From the NCBI RefSeq assembly GCF_000963005.1, contig NZ_JZHZ01000007.1, forward strand, positions 910,025 through 974,024: DNA of 64,000 nt, read 5' to 3'. The translations under genes were made by a program, and so were the position numbers. Shown here piece by piece: positions 9,054 to 18,531 of this stretch (its first letter is position 1; every line of letters starts with the position of its first letter). The notes beneath the pieces are model-generated. The model was not told the DNA's origin. It made no database searches and saw nothing but the letters and a program-made list of their open reading frames with translations. Source of the stretch: Xanthomonas sp. GPE 39 (GTDB lineage Bacteria > Pseudomonadota > Gammaproteobacteria > Xanthomonadales > Xanthomonadaceae).

Positions 9054-9884
9054 CTAGGAAACTTTCTTTGCATGGTGTGCGCACGGTGCTGACAGAAATA
9101 GACCTCGCAATAGAATGCGCGGATTGACAGGGTCGTCGACATAGGCCTTCCGCCCGTGTGAAAGCTGATCGTTGCGTATGATCAATGCCTGCCCTCTTTG
9201 CAGGGTAAAGCTCAGCGTATACCCGCTATCCGGCTCGGCAAGTCGGGTCAAGTAAGCCACAGCATCGAGCACTCGAGGTTCCACGCGGCGCGAATAGTCC
9301 CAGTCCGCAGTCACGTCGATGGTGAAGCCGCCAACGATTCCACCGTCTTCTGCGCTGAGAAATACCGGCCCGATGTGCTCATATTGTCTGTCAAGGCGCG
9401 GATCGGTCGATCTGCGTCGGAACACCTTGGGCGCTAGCAGGCACTGGGCGAGTTCTGGGTGATGCCTGGAAAGCGCATGAAATGCCGCCAGGCTATCGAA
9501 CAGCGTCGATTCGCCACCGCCAAGCGCATGCTGCTTGCAGAGTAGAATCGACGTCTTGATCGTACCAATAGGCAAGTAGGAACCATCGGTATGCAACGCC
9601 GCCCCCGATGTGCCGTTGAATACATCGTGTTGACCGCTGGTTAAACCACCGACCTGGTTGATGCCAGACGTCGACATGCCTTCCATGTGCATGCGGCGGT
9701 TGAAATCGGACTGATACATCGGCCCGAGATGATAGAGCGTCGCCATCCGCTCGAAGTCTGATGCATCGAATCGCCATTCGTCCTGGACGATAGCGAACCC
9801 GTACTTGTCGATATCGCGCATGACGGCCTGTGTGTCGCTCGCATCGAGCACCTGCGCGGACCAACCGTGGAAACGGCTTTGCAT
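9054..9884 (-). CDS. TauD/TfdA-like 2OG-Fe(II) dioxygenase, first gene of the operon
   Basis: 276 residues with the TauD-type facial triad: His98-Thr-Asp100 in AALHTDGSY and distal His243 in NDQLSHGRKAY, then Arg256 to bind the 2-oxoglutarate carboxylate. The spacing between the motifs (about 143 residues) fits the clavaminate synthase/TauD fold, which includes amino-acid hydroxylases of natural-product clusters and sulfonate dioxygenases. An AGAGG sequence about 11 bases before the ATG is a likely ribosome binding site. It is the promoter-proximal gene; the AT-rich gap before it (9885-10431) probably holds the operon promoter. With a sulfotransferase next door, the enzyme could act on a sulfated or sulfonated molecule or on a free amino acid; the sequence does not decide. 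Confidence 0.83.
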   Translation of the reverse strand: MQSRFHGWSAQVLDASDTQAVMRDIDKYGFAIVQDEWRFDASDFERMATLYHLGPMYQSDFNRRMHMEGMSTSGINQVGGLTSGQHDVFNGTSGAALHTDGSYLPIGTIKTSILLCKQHALGGGESTLFDSLAAFHALSRHHPELAQCLLAPKVFRRRSTDPRLDRQYEHIGPVFLSAEDGGIVGGFTIDVTADWDYSRRVEPRVLDAVAYLTRLAEPDSGYTLSFTLQRGQALIIRNDQLSHGRKAYVDDPVNPRILLRGLFLSAPCAHHAKKVS

Positions 9885-10431
9885 GCTCTACCTCTGGCGA
9901 AGTAAAATTTTAATCCTGAAATTTTTCTGGGAAACGCATGCGACAGAGTTTCATAGGAAAGCCAGGTGATCATCGCCTTCTGGCTTCGCAGAACGCATAA
10001 AATTTGGCGTTTTTACATCACTAATAATAAAAATGAAATTTTTTGTTCGTGCAACAAATTTTCAGTGATTCAGATCAACAAATTATGGTTGATTGATTTC
10101 TCTGTGTTCGACACGAAGAGCGCGATTACAACTTTCAGATCGTTGTATTTTGCCAATGAAGCAATAGCTCTTTAGCTTGCACGTACGCTCTATCATGTAC
10201 GTAAAGAAATCAGCATGCCGTGATGTTCTCCCCATTCCGGTTCGCAGTCCAATTTTCGCGTAGGACTGACGATGGCACCGTTGCCTTTGCTACGGGATGC
10301 GGGGTCTTTTCGTTAGGTGGGTGTCGTGTGTTGGTGCTTGCGTGTCGTTCATGATTTGATTACAACGCATCTATGCCCGCGCGGTACAGGGGGCGCAACG
10401 ACTGGCCCACATCCTTTCCGGAGAGAGACGG
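9885..10431. other. AT-rich divergent intergenic region between the acquired operon and the TonB receptor
   Basis: No convincing gene: the open frames inside (for example 9966-10175 on +) have no recognisable protein character. The stretch from about 9900 to 10200 is strongly AT-rich, unlike either flank, and separates divergent genes, so it should hold both promoters. An inverted repeat ACGTAC at 10181-10186 and GTACGT at 10197-10202, with a 10-base spacer, could be an operator. From about 10230 to the receptor start the composition returns to high GC, which may mark the edge of the imported segment. Confidence 0.5.
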
Positions 10432-13317
10432 ATGAACGTCCTGCACCGTCATCGTTTGGTTTTCGTAGTTTCTTCGACCTTGCTCGCAGGTGCCCCAGCG
10501 TTGGCCGGAGCACAGCAGGGCGCGGCGACCGCTTCCGCGACGACCACCACGCTGGATGGCGTTCAGGTCACCGGAACGCGCATCCGCCGCGCCGAAGTGG
10601 AAGGCCAGGTACCAGTGCAGCGCCTGAGCCGTGCCGATATCGAGCGTACTGGCCTGACCTCCATCGGCGATGTGTTGCAGCAACTCACCGCCTCCGGCTC
10701 GGCGTTGAATGCCAAGTTCAACTCCTCCGGCAACCAGGGCTTTCCGCCCGACGGCAGCGGCGTTGGGGCTGGCTCGGCTCAGGTGGACCTGCGCCATCTC
10801 GGCGCCAAGCGCGTGTTGGTGCTGGTCGATGGCATGCGGTGGGTCAACGAGTCCTCCGCATCGGGGGTGGGCGCGGCGACCGATCTCAATACCATTCCGT
10901 TGGCGATCGTCGAGCGTATCGAGGTGCTGGAGGATGGTGCTTCCTCGCTGTATGGCTCCGACGCGATTGCCGGTGTGGTCAACATCATCACCCGGCGCAG
11001 TTTCGAGGGCGGCCAGGTGACGCTGAGCGATGGTCTGTACGACAAGGGCGATGGCGCGAACAAGGGCGTGGATCTGGCTTGGGGCCATAGCAACGAGCGC
11101 GCCAGCGTGTTCGTCGGTGCCAGCGATACCAAGCAGGATCCGATCTATGCACGTGATCGCGCGCAGTCGTCGTATCCGGTTCCCGGTACCGGGGTGAGCT
11201 TCGGTAGCTCGGCCATACCCGATGGGCGTTTCATCTTCATCGATCCCAATACCGGCGCCCAGCAGGATCTGACACCGAATCATGGTGTCGCCTCGCCCCG
11301 TTACGACGGCAGCCCCGGCTGCAGCCGTCGCGACGATTATCATTGTTTCAGCACCGCCGACCGCTACAACTTCGCCCCCTCCAACCTGCTGCTGACGCCT
11401 TCGGAGCGCAAGGGCGTGTATGGTCAGTTGCGTTTCTTCTTCAACGATGAGATGCAGTGGTATCTGAAACTGCTGGAAAATCGGCGGACATCGACCAATC
11501 AGGCCGCGCCGGAGCCGATTTTTCTGGGGCCAGGCGCCGGCACCGGAAATCCGCTGGCCGATAATGTGTCCGTTTCTGCGGCCAATCCATATAACCCGTT
11601 TGGCTTCGCGCTGGATCCGGCGCGTAATCTGATCATGATTGCGCGTCGGCCGGTGGAGGGCGGCATGCGTGTGTTCGAGCAGCGCGTGGATACGCATTAC
11701 ATCGGGACCGGCCTGATCGGTAGTTTTCAAGGCGCTGATCGGACCTGGTTCTGGGATGTCAACGGCACCTACAGCAAGAATCACGCCGAGCAGACCAACC
11801 ATGGCAGTTACAACATCTACAACATCAACGTGGCGTTGGGTGATCCGGCTGCATGCGCGGCGGTGCCCGGTTGTGTGCCGCTGAATCTCTTCGGCGGTGC
11901 TGGCAGTATCACGCCAAGTATGTTGCGCTGGATTCAGCCGGTGCTGCACGATCGCAGTCAGAACGTACTGACCCAGTTCACCAGCAACCTCAGTAGCGAT
12001 CTGTTCCGACTCCCCGCAGGTGCGGTGTCCTTCGCCACCGGGATCGAATATCGCAGGTACGAGGGCTGGTATCAGCCCGATCCATTGACCGTGATCGGCC
12101 ATTACAACGGGGTGCCGTCGTTGCCGACCCAGGGCAGTTACGATGTCAAAGAGGCTTACCTCGAACTGAGCGTGCCGATTTTCGCCGACTCGCCGCTGGG
12201 CGATAAACTGGATCTCAGCCTGGCAGGGCGTTATTCGGATTATTCCACCTTCGGTAGCGAATTCACGCCGAAGTACGGCCTGCGCTGGCAGGTGTCGCCG
12301 GATTTCGTGCTGCGTACCGGCTATGCCGAAGGCTTTCGTGCCCCTAGCATTGGCGAGTTGTATGGCTCGGCCGCGCGTGCGGACCTGACGCTCTCCGACC
12401 CGTGTTCGGTTGGCCTGGGCGGTACCGCGCCGCGCGGCAGTGCGTCCCATTGCGCCGCGCTTGGTGCGCCGGCCGGTTATCAGCAGGCCAATGCGCAGAT
12501 CTCGGTGACCACCGGCGGCAACCGGGCGCTGAAGCCTGAGAAGGCGCGCAGCTTCAGTGCGGGCTTCGTGTGGAGCCCATGGTTCGCCAGTAGCGTGCCG
12601 TGGTCGGACCACTTCGATATCGATGTCACCTTCTACCGTCATGACATCGATGGCGCGATCCAGGCGATCAATGCGCAATCCCAGCTCGATGCGTGCGTGC
12701 AGACGCTCTCGCCCATCTACTGTCAAGGTATCACCCGCGCCGCCACGGGCGTCATCAACGGTTTCAATAACCGCCTGACCAATCTTGGCGCGATCAAGAC
12801 CGACGGTTGGGATGTGGGCATGTTCTGGAGCTCGCCGGAAACGGCGCGCGGACGCTTCAAGCTGCGCTGGCAGAATACGTTCGTTACCCGCTACGTCGCC
12901 ACGGGGGCTGCCGGCCAAGTGCAACCGCAACGCCCCGGCGTGGAGGTGGTGGACAGCGCCATCCCGGAGTGGACCAGCACCATGACGCTGGATTGGACGC
13001 GTGGACGCTGGAATGCGTCATGGACGCTGCGGCATCTGTCCGCACTGACCGAGCAGTGCGGCGACGCGGTTGCATTTGCAGTGTGCAGTCATCAGGTCGC
13101 CGGGACCAACACGCTGGCGGCGATCACCTATCACGACGCGCAGGTGGGCTACCGCTTCGATTGGCTCAAGGGGATGACTGTCAGCGGCGGCGTCAACAAT
13201 GTGTTCGACAAGAATCCGCCGATCTGTTTGTCGTGTTCGCTCAATGGCTACGATGCCTCGACCTATGGGATTCCCGGCGGTCGTTATCTGTATGCGCGCG
13301 TGGATGTGAAGTTTTAG
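10432..13317 (+). CDS. TonB-dependent outer membrane receptor
   Basis: 961-residue outer membrane transporter. A signal peptide occupies about residues 1-27 ([14 protein letters not shown]), followed by a short linker and a TonB-box-like start of the plug ([14 protein letters not shown]). The plug domain shows [33 protein letters not shown] and [23 protein letters not shown], typical of the family. The barrel ends in an aromatic-terminated strand, [10 protein letters not shown], as expected for BamA-dependent assembly. Several pairs of cysteines ([23 protein letters not shown]) suggest disulfide-linked extracellular loops. The subfamily resembles the large Xanthomonas/Caulobacter receptors for carbohydrate or peptide ligands, not a clear siderophore receptor. 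It is divergent from the sulfotransferase operon across a 547-base gap; a functional link to that operon is speculative. Confidence 0.93.
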   Translation: MNVLHRHRLVFVVSSTLLAGAPALAGAQQGAATASATTTTLDGVQVTGTRIRRAEVEGQVPVQRLSRADIERTGLTSIGDVLQQLTASGSALNAKFNSSGNQGFPPDGSGVGAGSAQVDLRHLGAKRVLVLVDGMRWVNESSASGVGAATDLNTIPLAIVERIEVLEDGASSLYGSDAIAGVVNIITRRSFEGGQVTLSDGLYDKGDGANKGVDLAWGHSNERASVFVGASDTKQDPIYARDRAQSSYPVPGTGVSFGSSAIPDGRFIFIDPNTGAQQDLTPNHGVASPRYDGSPGCSRRDDYHCFSTADRYNFAPSNLLLTPSERKGVYGQLRFFFNDEMQWYLKLLENRRTSTNQAAPEPIFLGPGAGTGNPLADNVSVSAANPYNPFGFALDPARNLIMIARRPVEGGMRVFEQRVDTHYIGTGLIGSFQGADRTWFWDVNGTYSKNHAEQTNHGSYNIYNINVALGDPAACAAVPGCVPLNLFGGAGSITPSMLRWIQPVLHDRSQNVLTQFTSNLSSDLFRLPAGAVSFATGIEYRRYEGWYQPDPLTVIGHYNGVPSLPTQGSYDVKEAYLELSVPIFADSPLGDKLDLSLAGRYSDYSTFGSEFTPKYGLRWQVSPDFVLRTGYAEGFRAPSIGELYGSAARADLTLSDPCSVGLGGTAPRGSASHCAALGAPAGYQQANAQISVTTGGNRALKPEKARSFSAGFVWSPWFASSVPWSDHFDIDVTFYRHDIDGAIQAINAQSQLDACVQTLSPIYCQGITRAATGVINGFNNRLTNLGAIKTDGWDVGMFWSSPETARGRFKLRWQNTFVTRYVATGAAGQVQPQRPGVEVVDSAIPEWTSTMTLDWTRGRWNASWTLRHLSALTEQCGDAVAFAVCSHQVAGTNTLAAITYHDAQVGYRFDWLKGMTVSGGVNNVFDKNPPICLSCSLNGYDASTYGIPGGRYLYARVDVKF

Positions 13318-13393
13318 GGCGATATCGTGTGCGCGGGCCAGTGCATGATGCAATGGCCTCGATGACGGCACGACGTGCGTGCTGCGCGAGCGG

Positions 13394-14161
13394 TCAACGC
13401 AGCAGCGCTTGCGGCACTTCGATTTCGGTGGTCAGTGCCAGGTGGTCTGAGAAGGCGGCGGGTACGGCGCGATGGGCGCTGCAGCGCAGGCCGTCGCTGA
13501 CCAGGATGTGGTCGATGGCCCGCTGCGGGCGCCAACTGGGGAAGGTGGGCACCACGCAAGCCGGTGGTTGCAGCCGGGTGCGCTGGTACAACAACTGCAT
13601 TTCCGGGCGGTCGGCGAGGCAGTTGAAATCGCCCATCAAGATGGCGTTGGGATGATCGGCGAGCAGGTCCGCAATAAATGCCAATTGCACCGTGCGCGAG
13701 GTTGCGCCCAGCGACAGGTGCGCCACCGCGATCGCCAGGCCCTCGTTGCCGTCGCCGAACTTGGCCAGCAGCACGCCACGGCCACCGAGGCGGCCTGGCA
13801 GGGCATGGCTTTGCACCTCCAGCGGCTCCAGCCGGCTGAGCAGGCCGTTGGCGCTGGAGGCCACGCCGCCCACGCGCCGGTTCGGTTGGTGGCTCCAGTA
13901 ATGGAAACCAGCGCGCTCGGCCAGGTAGTGGGTCTGGTTGGTGAAGCCCGAGCGCAGACTGCCAGGATCGCTTTCCTGCAAGCCGACGATGTCGTGGGCG
14001 CTGGCCAATTGCGCGATCGTGTCCAGACTGCTGCGCTTGCTCCCGGCCGGCAACGCATGCGACCAACTGCGAGTCACATAGTCGCTGTAGCGGCGCGTGC
14101 TGGAACCGGCCTGGATATTGGCGGTCAGCACGCGCAGTGTGCGAGTGGCGGGAGTGGTCAC
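13394..14161 (-). CDS. Endonuclease/exonuclease/phosphatase (EEP) family protein
   Basis: About 255 residues with the Mg-dependent EEP hydrolase fold: LRVLTANIQAG at the start, IVGLQESD (metal-ligand Glu), LAIAVAHLSLGATSRTVQL, ILMGDFN (Asp-Phe-Asn signature), AIDHILVSDG and the terminal FSDHLALTTEIE (catalytic His). Such proteins cleave phosphodiester bonds in nucleic acids, phospholipids or phosphoinositides; the substrate is not evident. I favour the GTG at 14161, 26 bases after the DsbA stop; a longer frame to 14206 overlaps that gene and adds low-complexity residues. No signal peptide is visible, so it is probably cytoplasmic. It is the last gene of a same-strand run containing cytochrome c4 and two DsbA proteins. 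Confidence 0.85.
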   Translation of the reverse strand: MTTPATRTLRVLTANIQAGSSTRRYSDYVTRSWSHALPAGSKRSSLDTIAQLASAHDIVGLQESDPGSLRSGFTNQTHYLAERAGFHYWSHQPNRRVGGVASSANGLLSRLEPLEVQSHALPGRLGGRGVLLAKFGDGNEGLAIAVAHLSLGATSRTVQLAFIADLLADHPNAILMGDFNCLADRPEMQLLYQRTRLQPPACVVPTFPSWRPQRAIDHILVSDGLRCSAHRAVPAAFSDHLALTTEIEVPQALLR

Positions 14162-14186
14162 GTCGTTGCGGCTCGACGCACAGTGT

Positions 14187-15017
14187 CTACTTGGACAGCG
14201 CCGCACGTTCGCGCGCGATCAATTGATCGGCGATGTGCAGCATGTCGTTGTAGTTTTTGCCTTTGATCAAATATTTGCCATCCACAATCAGCGACGGCGT
14301 GCCGGTGATGCCGCTGCGGGTCGCGAATTGCTTGGCGCGATTGGTCTTTGTTGCCACCGCGAAGCTGCTCATGGTGTCGGCGAATTGCTTCGGATCCACG
14401 CCGTACTTGGCGTAGAAATTGGCGATGTCCTGCACCGAGTCATGGCCGCGCTCGCCCTTGAGTGTCGAGTCGACGTGGATGGCCTTGTACAAGGCGTCGT
14501 GGGTCTTTTCCTGCACGCCCAGCGCTTCGGCGGCGTAGAACGCACGCGCGTAGTCGTCCCAGGTGCCGCCGAACATCGCCGGGACGTAGATGAAGTGCAC
14601 GTCCGACGGCAGGCCGGCTTTCCATGGGCCGATCAACGGCTGAAAGCCTGCGCAGGCAGGGCACACATAGCCGAAGACTTCGGCGACTTCGACCTTGCCG
14701 TTGGTCGGCTGGAACGGTTGGCCGCCGGGGATGTCGATGTAGTCGGTGCCGGCGACCGGCTCCGGACCGTTGGGCTTCTTCGCCGCAGTTGGCGCGGCTG
14801 CGGGGGGAGCGTCGCTTTCGGCCGCTGGCGGCGTGCTCGCGTCGGCCGGTGCTGGCGTCGGCGCGGTTTCGGTGGGCGCGGCGGTGGCGGTGCTGTTGTC
14901 GCTGGCCGCTGCCGTTGCGGTAGTGGGGGCGACGGTTTCGGTGGTGCCGTCCTTGGCCTTGCAGGCCACCAGAATCGGCAGCAGGGCCATCAGGATCAGG
15001 GCGAAGCGGGTCTTCAT
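14187..15017 (-). CDS. dsbA: Lipoprotein thiol:disulfide interchange protein, DsbA type with CPAC site
   Basis: 276-residue periplasmic disulfide oxidoreductase. The ATG at 15017 is followed by a lipoprotein signal, LLPILVACK, with lipidation Cys19. An Ala/Pro/Thr-rich tether spans about 25-80, then a DsbA-like thioredoxin domain. The active site is Cys119-Pro-Ala-Cys122, an unusual dipeptide compared with CPHC of classical DsbA, which should alter its redox potential. The cis-Pro loop is ITGTPSLIVDGKY. The longer frame to 15737 runs through the neighbouring dsbA gene in the wrong frame and is not real. It lies 104 bases after the second dsbA on the same strand. Tandem DsbA genes of this kind are known from Xylella and Xanthomonas. 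Confidence 0.9.
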   Translation of the reverse strand: MKTRFALILMALLPILVACKAKDGTTETVAPTTATAAASDNSTATAAPTETAPTPAPADASTPPAAESDAPPAAAPTAAKKPNGPEPVAGTDYIDIPGGQPFQPTNGKVEVAEVFGYVCPACAGFQPLIGPWKAGLPSDVHFIYVPAMFGGTWDDYARAFYAAEALGVQEKTHDALYKAIHVDSTLKGERGHDSVQDIANFYAKYGVDPKQFADTMSSFAVATKTNRAKQFATRSGITGTPSLIVDGKYLIKGKNYNDMLHIADQLIARERAALSK

Positions 15018-15121
15018 CGGCGACATCTCCAGCAGGATAGGGGGCATGCGCCGGACCCGCAGCAAACGCGGGCCGGCAGTGCCGCCATGATGCCATGCCG
15101 GGGATCGAGGACTGTGGCTGC

Positions 15122-15763
15122 TTACTTGCCGGCGCGCGCGCGCGCGACAAGGGCGTCGGTGATACGCAGCATGTCTTCGAAGTTTCTGCCCTTGACCAGA
15201 TACTTGCCGTTGACCACCAGTGCGGGGGTGCCGGCGATGTCGCTGCGGATGGCGAAGTCGCGCGCGGCCTTTACTTGTGCGGCCACTTGCGGGCTTTCGT
15301 AGGCGGCGATGAAGTCGTGCGGCTTCACGCCGTAGGCGGCATAGAACGTGGCCAGTTCCTGCGGTGCGACGTTCTGCGTCGGCACGCTGTGCTTGTCGTG
15401 GATCGCCTCGAACATGGCGTGGTGGCTGCGGCTCTGCACGCCCAATTGCTGTGCGGCATAGAAGGCGCTGGCGAAGCTGTCCCAGAAACCGCCGAACGCG
15501 GCCGGGACAAGGGTCACACGCACGTCCTTGCCCTGCTTGGCGGTCCACTCCTCGAACATTGGTTCGAAATGCGCGCAATGCGGGCAGGTGTAGCCGAACA
15601 GTTCCACCACTTCGATTTTGCCAGCCAGTGGTGCGAACGGCTTGGGGTCGGCGATCACGGTGTAGTCCTGGCCTTCCACCAGCGCCGCTGGCTTGGGTTG
15701 CGCGAAGGCGCTGAGCGGCAGCAGGGCAAGCAGGCACAACAGCGGGTGGAACAGTCGTTTCAT
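15122..15763 (-). CDS. dsbA: Periplasmic thiol:disulfide interchange protein DsbA
   Basis: 213 residues introducing disulfide bonds in exported proteins. It starts at the ATG at 15763 with a Sec signal (LLCLLALLPLSAFA, cleaved before QPKPA). The active site is Cys60-Pro-His-Cys63 in GYTCPHCAHF, the canonical DsbA dipeptide. The helical insertion contains AAFGGFWDSFASAFYAAQQLGV and the cis-Pro loop is IAGTPALVVNGKY. It is strongly similar across its length to the lipid-anchored paralogue immediately downstream, so the pair arose by duplication. It follows the cytochrome c4 gene by 85 bases; respiratory and disulfide-forming functions share quinone-linked electron flow, but DsbB is not in this window. 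Confidence 0.94.
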   Translation of the reverse strand: MKRLFHPLLCLLALLPLSAFAQPKPAALVEGQDYTVIADPKPFAPLAGKIEVVELFGYTCPHCAHFEPMFEEWTAKQGKDVRVTLVPAAFGGFWDSFASAFYAAQQLGVQSRSHHAMFEAIHDKHSVPTQNVAPQELATFYAAYGVKPHDFIAAYESPQVAAQVKAARDFAIRSDIAGTPALVVNGKYLVKGRNFEDMLRITDALVARARAGK

Positions 15764-15848
15764 GCGATCTCCAATGGGCAAAAACGAACGCCGGTCATCG
15801 GGACCGGCGCGAGGCTGGGACGGGGTGGGTGCCGCCATGGCGGCGCGG

Positions 15849-16670
15849 TCAGGATTGTTGCGCAGGTGCTCCCTGTTGGGGCATGGACGGTGCAGGTTTG
15901 GCCGGCGTGGCGGCGGCATCGTCGGCATGGTCGTGCAGACCCTGCAGATAGCTGCCGAGCGCTTTGATCTCCTGGTCGGTCAGCGGTTTGGCGACCTGCG
16001 CCATGATCTTGAACAGCGTTGGGTCGCGTTCCTGGGTGGTGCCGGCCTGGTATTCCTGCAGACGTCGCGCCACGTAGTCGGCGCGTTGACCGGCCAGATG
16101 CGGATACGCCGGGCCGGGATTGCCGGCGCCGGTCGGGCCATGGCAAGCCATGCACGCGGGAATGCCGCGTGTGGGGTCGCCACCACGGTACAACTGCTGG
16201 CCGACCTCGTAGAACTTCATGCCCGCGTAAGGCCCTTCGGCGATCACCGCATCGTCGGCGATGCCGGCACCGGCCTTTTGCGTGGCGAAGTAGGCACCGA
16301 TGTCGCGCATATCCTGCGGGCTGAGTGCCTGCACGAACGGCACCATTGCCGCGACTGCGCCACTGGTGCGTTCGCCGTGCGCGATCAGCGCCATCTGCCG
16401 CGCGCTGTAGCGTTCCATCTGGCCGGCGATGCGTGGATACATGGCCAGCGAGGGGTTGCCGTCTGGCCCGTGGCAGGCGGCACAGTTGGCGGCCTTGGCC
16501 TGGCCGGCCTTGGCATCGCCCCAGGCGACCTTGCCGACATCGCTTTCCAGCGGCATGGTGCGCACCGGCGCGTTGTCGGGGATGGGCACCACCGCGGTCT
16601 GCGCGAACGCGACAGCGGCGGCGATGGAAACGGCTAGACCGGCAAAGGCAAGAACGCGAGCGTGGCGCAT
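15849..16670 (-). CDS. Di-haem cytochrome c4
   Basis: 273-residue periplasmic electron carrier. A signal peptide (VLAFAGLAVSIAAAVAFAQ) precedes two cytochrome c domains with haem sites Cys63-Ala-Ala-Cys66-His67 and Cys173-Met-Ala-Cys176-His177. Each half repeats the class I layout, with MVPFVQALSPQDMRDIGAYFA and MAQVAKPLTDQEIKALGSYLQ as the conserved C-terminal helix of each domain. A Met residue lies before each helix at the usual sixth-ligand position (AMVPF, IMAQV). Cytochrome c4 usually feeds cbb3 or other terminal oxidases. A tail of about 25 residues rich in Ala and Pro follows the second domain. It is divergent from engB, with 129 bases between start codons for both promoters. Confidence 0.92.
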   Translation of the reverse strand: MRHARVLAFAGLAVSIAAAVAFAQTAVVPIPDNAPVRTMPLESDVGKVAWGDAKAGQAKAANCAACHGPDGNPSLAMYPRIAGQMERYSARQMALIAHGERTSGAVAAMVPFVQALSPQDMRDIGAYFATQKAGAGIADDAVIAEGPYAGMKFYEVGQQLYRGGDPTRGIPACMACHGPTGAGNPGPAYPHLAGQRADYVARRLQEYQAGTTQERDPTLFKIMAQVAKPLTDQEIKALGSYLQGLHDHADDAAATPAKPAPSMPQQGAPAQQS

Positions 16671-16799
16671 TGCTGAAGCTCCGTATGACCCGACCCCGCG
16701 GCTGCCGAGGCGGCGACCGCATTCGCGCGATTATCCTCGCGCCACTGCCCAGTGGTCAACGCAGCCCGCCTTGGCGGGCAGACGTGCGATCCTAGTGGC

Positions 16800-17423
16800 A
16801 TGTCGCTGATCCTCGAACGTGCTCACTATCTGCTTTCCGCCCACAACGCCCGCCAGTTGCCCGATGACGACGGCTGGGAAGTGGCATTCGCCGGTCGTTC
16901 CAACGCGGGAAAATCCAGCGCGTTGAACGCGCTCACCCGGCAGAACGCGCTGGCCCGTGTCTCCAAGACGCCTGGACGCACCCAGCAACTGGTGTTCTTC
17001 CAGGTGCAGCCGGAGCGTTATCTGGTCGATCTTCCAGGCTACGGCTATGCCAAGGTGCCGCAGGAACTGCAGGCGCACTGGCAGTCGTTCATCGATGCGT
17101 ATTTCCGCACGCGCCAGGCTTTGCGTGGATTGGTGGTGGTGATGGACATCCGGCATCCGCTCAAGGATTACGACCGGCAAATGCTGCGCTATGCCGTGCA
17201 ACGCGGCTTGCCGGCGCATGCGCTGCTGACCAAGGCCGATAAGCTCGGCCGTGGTCAGCAGGCGCAAGCGTTGCAGCAGGTGCGCAAGGAACTGCTCATG
17301 GCGTTCGGCGATACGGTCGGTGTGCAGACTTTTTCCGGCGCCAGTCGCCAGGGCGTGGACGAGGCGCGCGCCATCGTCGGCGATTGGTTGGGGCTGGAGG
17401 CTGCGCCGTCCGTCGTGCCTTGA
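16800..17423 (+). CDS. engB: Ribosome biogenesis GTP-binding protein YihA/YsxC (EngB)
   Basis: 207-residue essential GTPase of the TrmE-Era-EngA superfamily acting in large ribosomal subunit assembly. The ATG at 16800 gives the normal EngB N-terminus; a longer frame from 16752 adds 16 residues without homology character. Motifs in order: G1 GRSNAGKSS, G2 SKTPGRTQ, G3 DLPGYGYA, G4 TKADKLGRG, and a G5-like SGASRQG. KDYDRQML between G3 and G4 is typical of the family. It is transcribed away from cytochrome c4, an arrangement widely seen in gammaproteobacteria where yihA neighbours cytochrome c and dsbA genes. Confidence 0.95.
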   Translation: MSLILERAHYLLSAHNARQLPDDDGWEVAFAGRSNAGKSSALNALTRQNALARVSKTPGRTQQLVFFQVQPERYLVDLPGYGYAKVPQELQAHWQSFIDAYFRTRQALRGLVVVMDIRHPLKDYDRQMLRYAVQRGLPAHALLTKADKLGRGQQAQALQQVRKELLMAFGDTVGVQTFSGASRQGVDEARAIVGDWLGLEAAPSVVP

Positions 17424-17613
17424 GCTGCGCGCTCGAACTGCTGGCGCTGTGCCCATTGCCGTCTTCAGGTGGTGGATGGCGGGCGAGGTGTCAGGCGATC
17501 ACCGATAACCTTGCGCATGCCACCGCTGTGCGAGAGTCGCTGCCCATGCAGTGTGATCGTTGTCGGGCATGGTCAGTGGTGCGGACATAGCCGAATGCGC
17601 GCGCTAGCCGCGT

Positions 17614-18309
17614 TCAGACATGTACGCCGAACAGGTGCCCGATCGCGCCAGTGGTCAGCATCGCCAGTGTTCCCCAGAACAGCACGCGTGCCGCGCCGCG
17701 CGCGTCTGACGCACCACCGGCACGAGCGGCCAGCGCGCCGGTCAGCGACAGTCCAGCCAGGGTTGCCACGCCGGTGACCCAGAGTTGCTCCCCGGTCGGT
17801 GCCAGCCAGGCCGCGACGACCGGCAGCGCCGCGCCAGCGCAAAATGCCGCCGCCGAGGCGGCCGAGGCCTGCAATGGGCGGGCGCGCAGGCTTTCGGTGA
17901 TGCCGAGTTCGTCGCGCGCATGCGCGCCCAGCGCATCGTGTGCGGTCAATTGTTCGGCAACCTGGCGCGCCAACGCCGGGTCCAGTCCGCGCTGGCGGTA
18001 GATCGCGGTGAGCTCTTCCAGTTCGCTTTGCGGATCTTCGTGTAGTTCGCGGCGTTCCTGCGCCAGGTCCGCGTGTTCGGTGTCCGCCTGCGACTGCACC
18101 GAGACGTACTCGCCAGCGGCCATCGACATCGCGCCAGCGACCAGACCGGCGATGCCGGTGGTCAGCACGGTGGTGGTGGAGGCGCCGCTACTGGCGACGC
18201 CAACCACCAGGCCGGCCACGGAGAGAATGCCGTCGTTGGCACCGAGCACGGCTGCGCGCAGCCAGCCGGCGCGGTCGGAGCGGTGTCGTTCTGAGTGGGC
18301 GGGGCGCAT
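17614..18309 (-). CDS. VIT/CCC1 family iron or manganese transporter-like membrane protein
   Basis: 231 residues, about five membrane helices. The first two helices carry the family signature: LRAAVLGANDGILSVAGLVVG, with the conserved Gly-Ala-Asn-Asp-Gly turn, and AGLVAGAMSMAAGEYVSVQSQ with the Met-rich metal path and Glu. A cytoplasmic insertion (ERRELHEDPQSELEELTAIY) holds the acidic metal-binding helices; the last three helices form the C-terminal half. VIT1/CCC1 proteins export or sequester Fe2+ or Mn2+ by proton exchange. The ATG at 18309 is chosen over a TTG at 18336 because it opens at a typical basic N-terminus and has CAGGTG upstream. It is convergent with engB, separated by 190 bases. 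Confidence 0.85.
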   Translation of the reverse strand: MRPAHSERHRSDRAGWLRAAVLGANDGILSVAGLVVGVASSGASTTTVLTTGIAGLVAGAMSMAAGEYVSVQSQADTEHADLAQERRELHEDPQSELEELTAIYRQRGLDPALARQVAEQLTAHDALGAHARDELGITESLRARPLQASAASAAAFCAGAALPVVAAWLAPTGEQLWVTGVATLAGLSLTGALAARAGGASDARGAARVLFWGTLAMLTTGAIGHLFGVHV

Positions 18310-18531
18310 TGCGACACCTGTTGCGAAATAGGTCAAGATGGCAGCTTAGCCGAGTCGATCGCGGGGCTTGTGGCTGCGTCTCACTCTCGACGCCGCCAGC
18401 ATGGCGGCCATGGAATACTGCGTTACCGCCCGTCGTGATGTGCGCGATGTCGTCGGCAGTCTACAGTGCCGGCCTTGCGATGGCGGTGGATGACCCCCAC
18501 ATTCCTCCCTCTTTTCGTGCGAGTGCTGCCC

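Noticed and set aside
9966-10175. 69-codon AT-rich frame in the operon-receptor gap
   Set aside because: Residue composition reflects AT content and there is no ribosome binding site or motif.
10360-12930. 856-codon minus-strand open frame opposite the TonB receptor
   Set aside because: High-GC shadow of the receptor gene; composition lacks natural domain motifs and the plus-strand protein is unambiguous.
14187-15737. 516-codon frame as one large DsbA fusion
   Set aside because: The N-terminal half is out-of-frame dsbA sequence; a lipoprotein signal begins at 15017.
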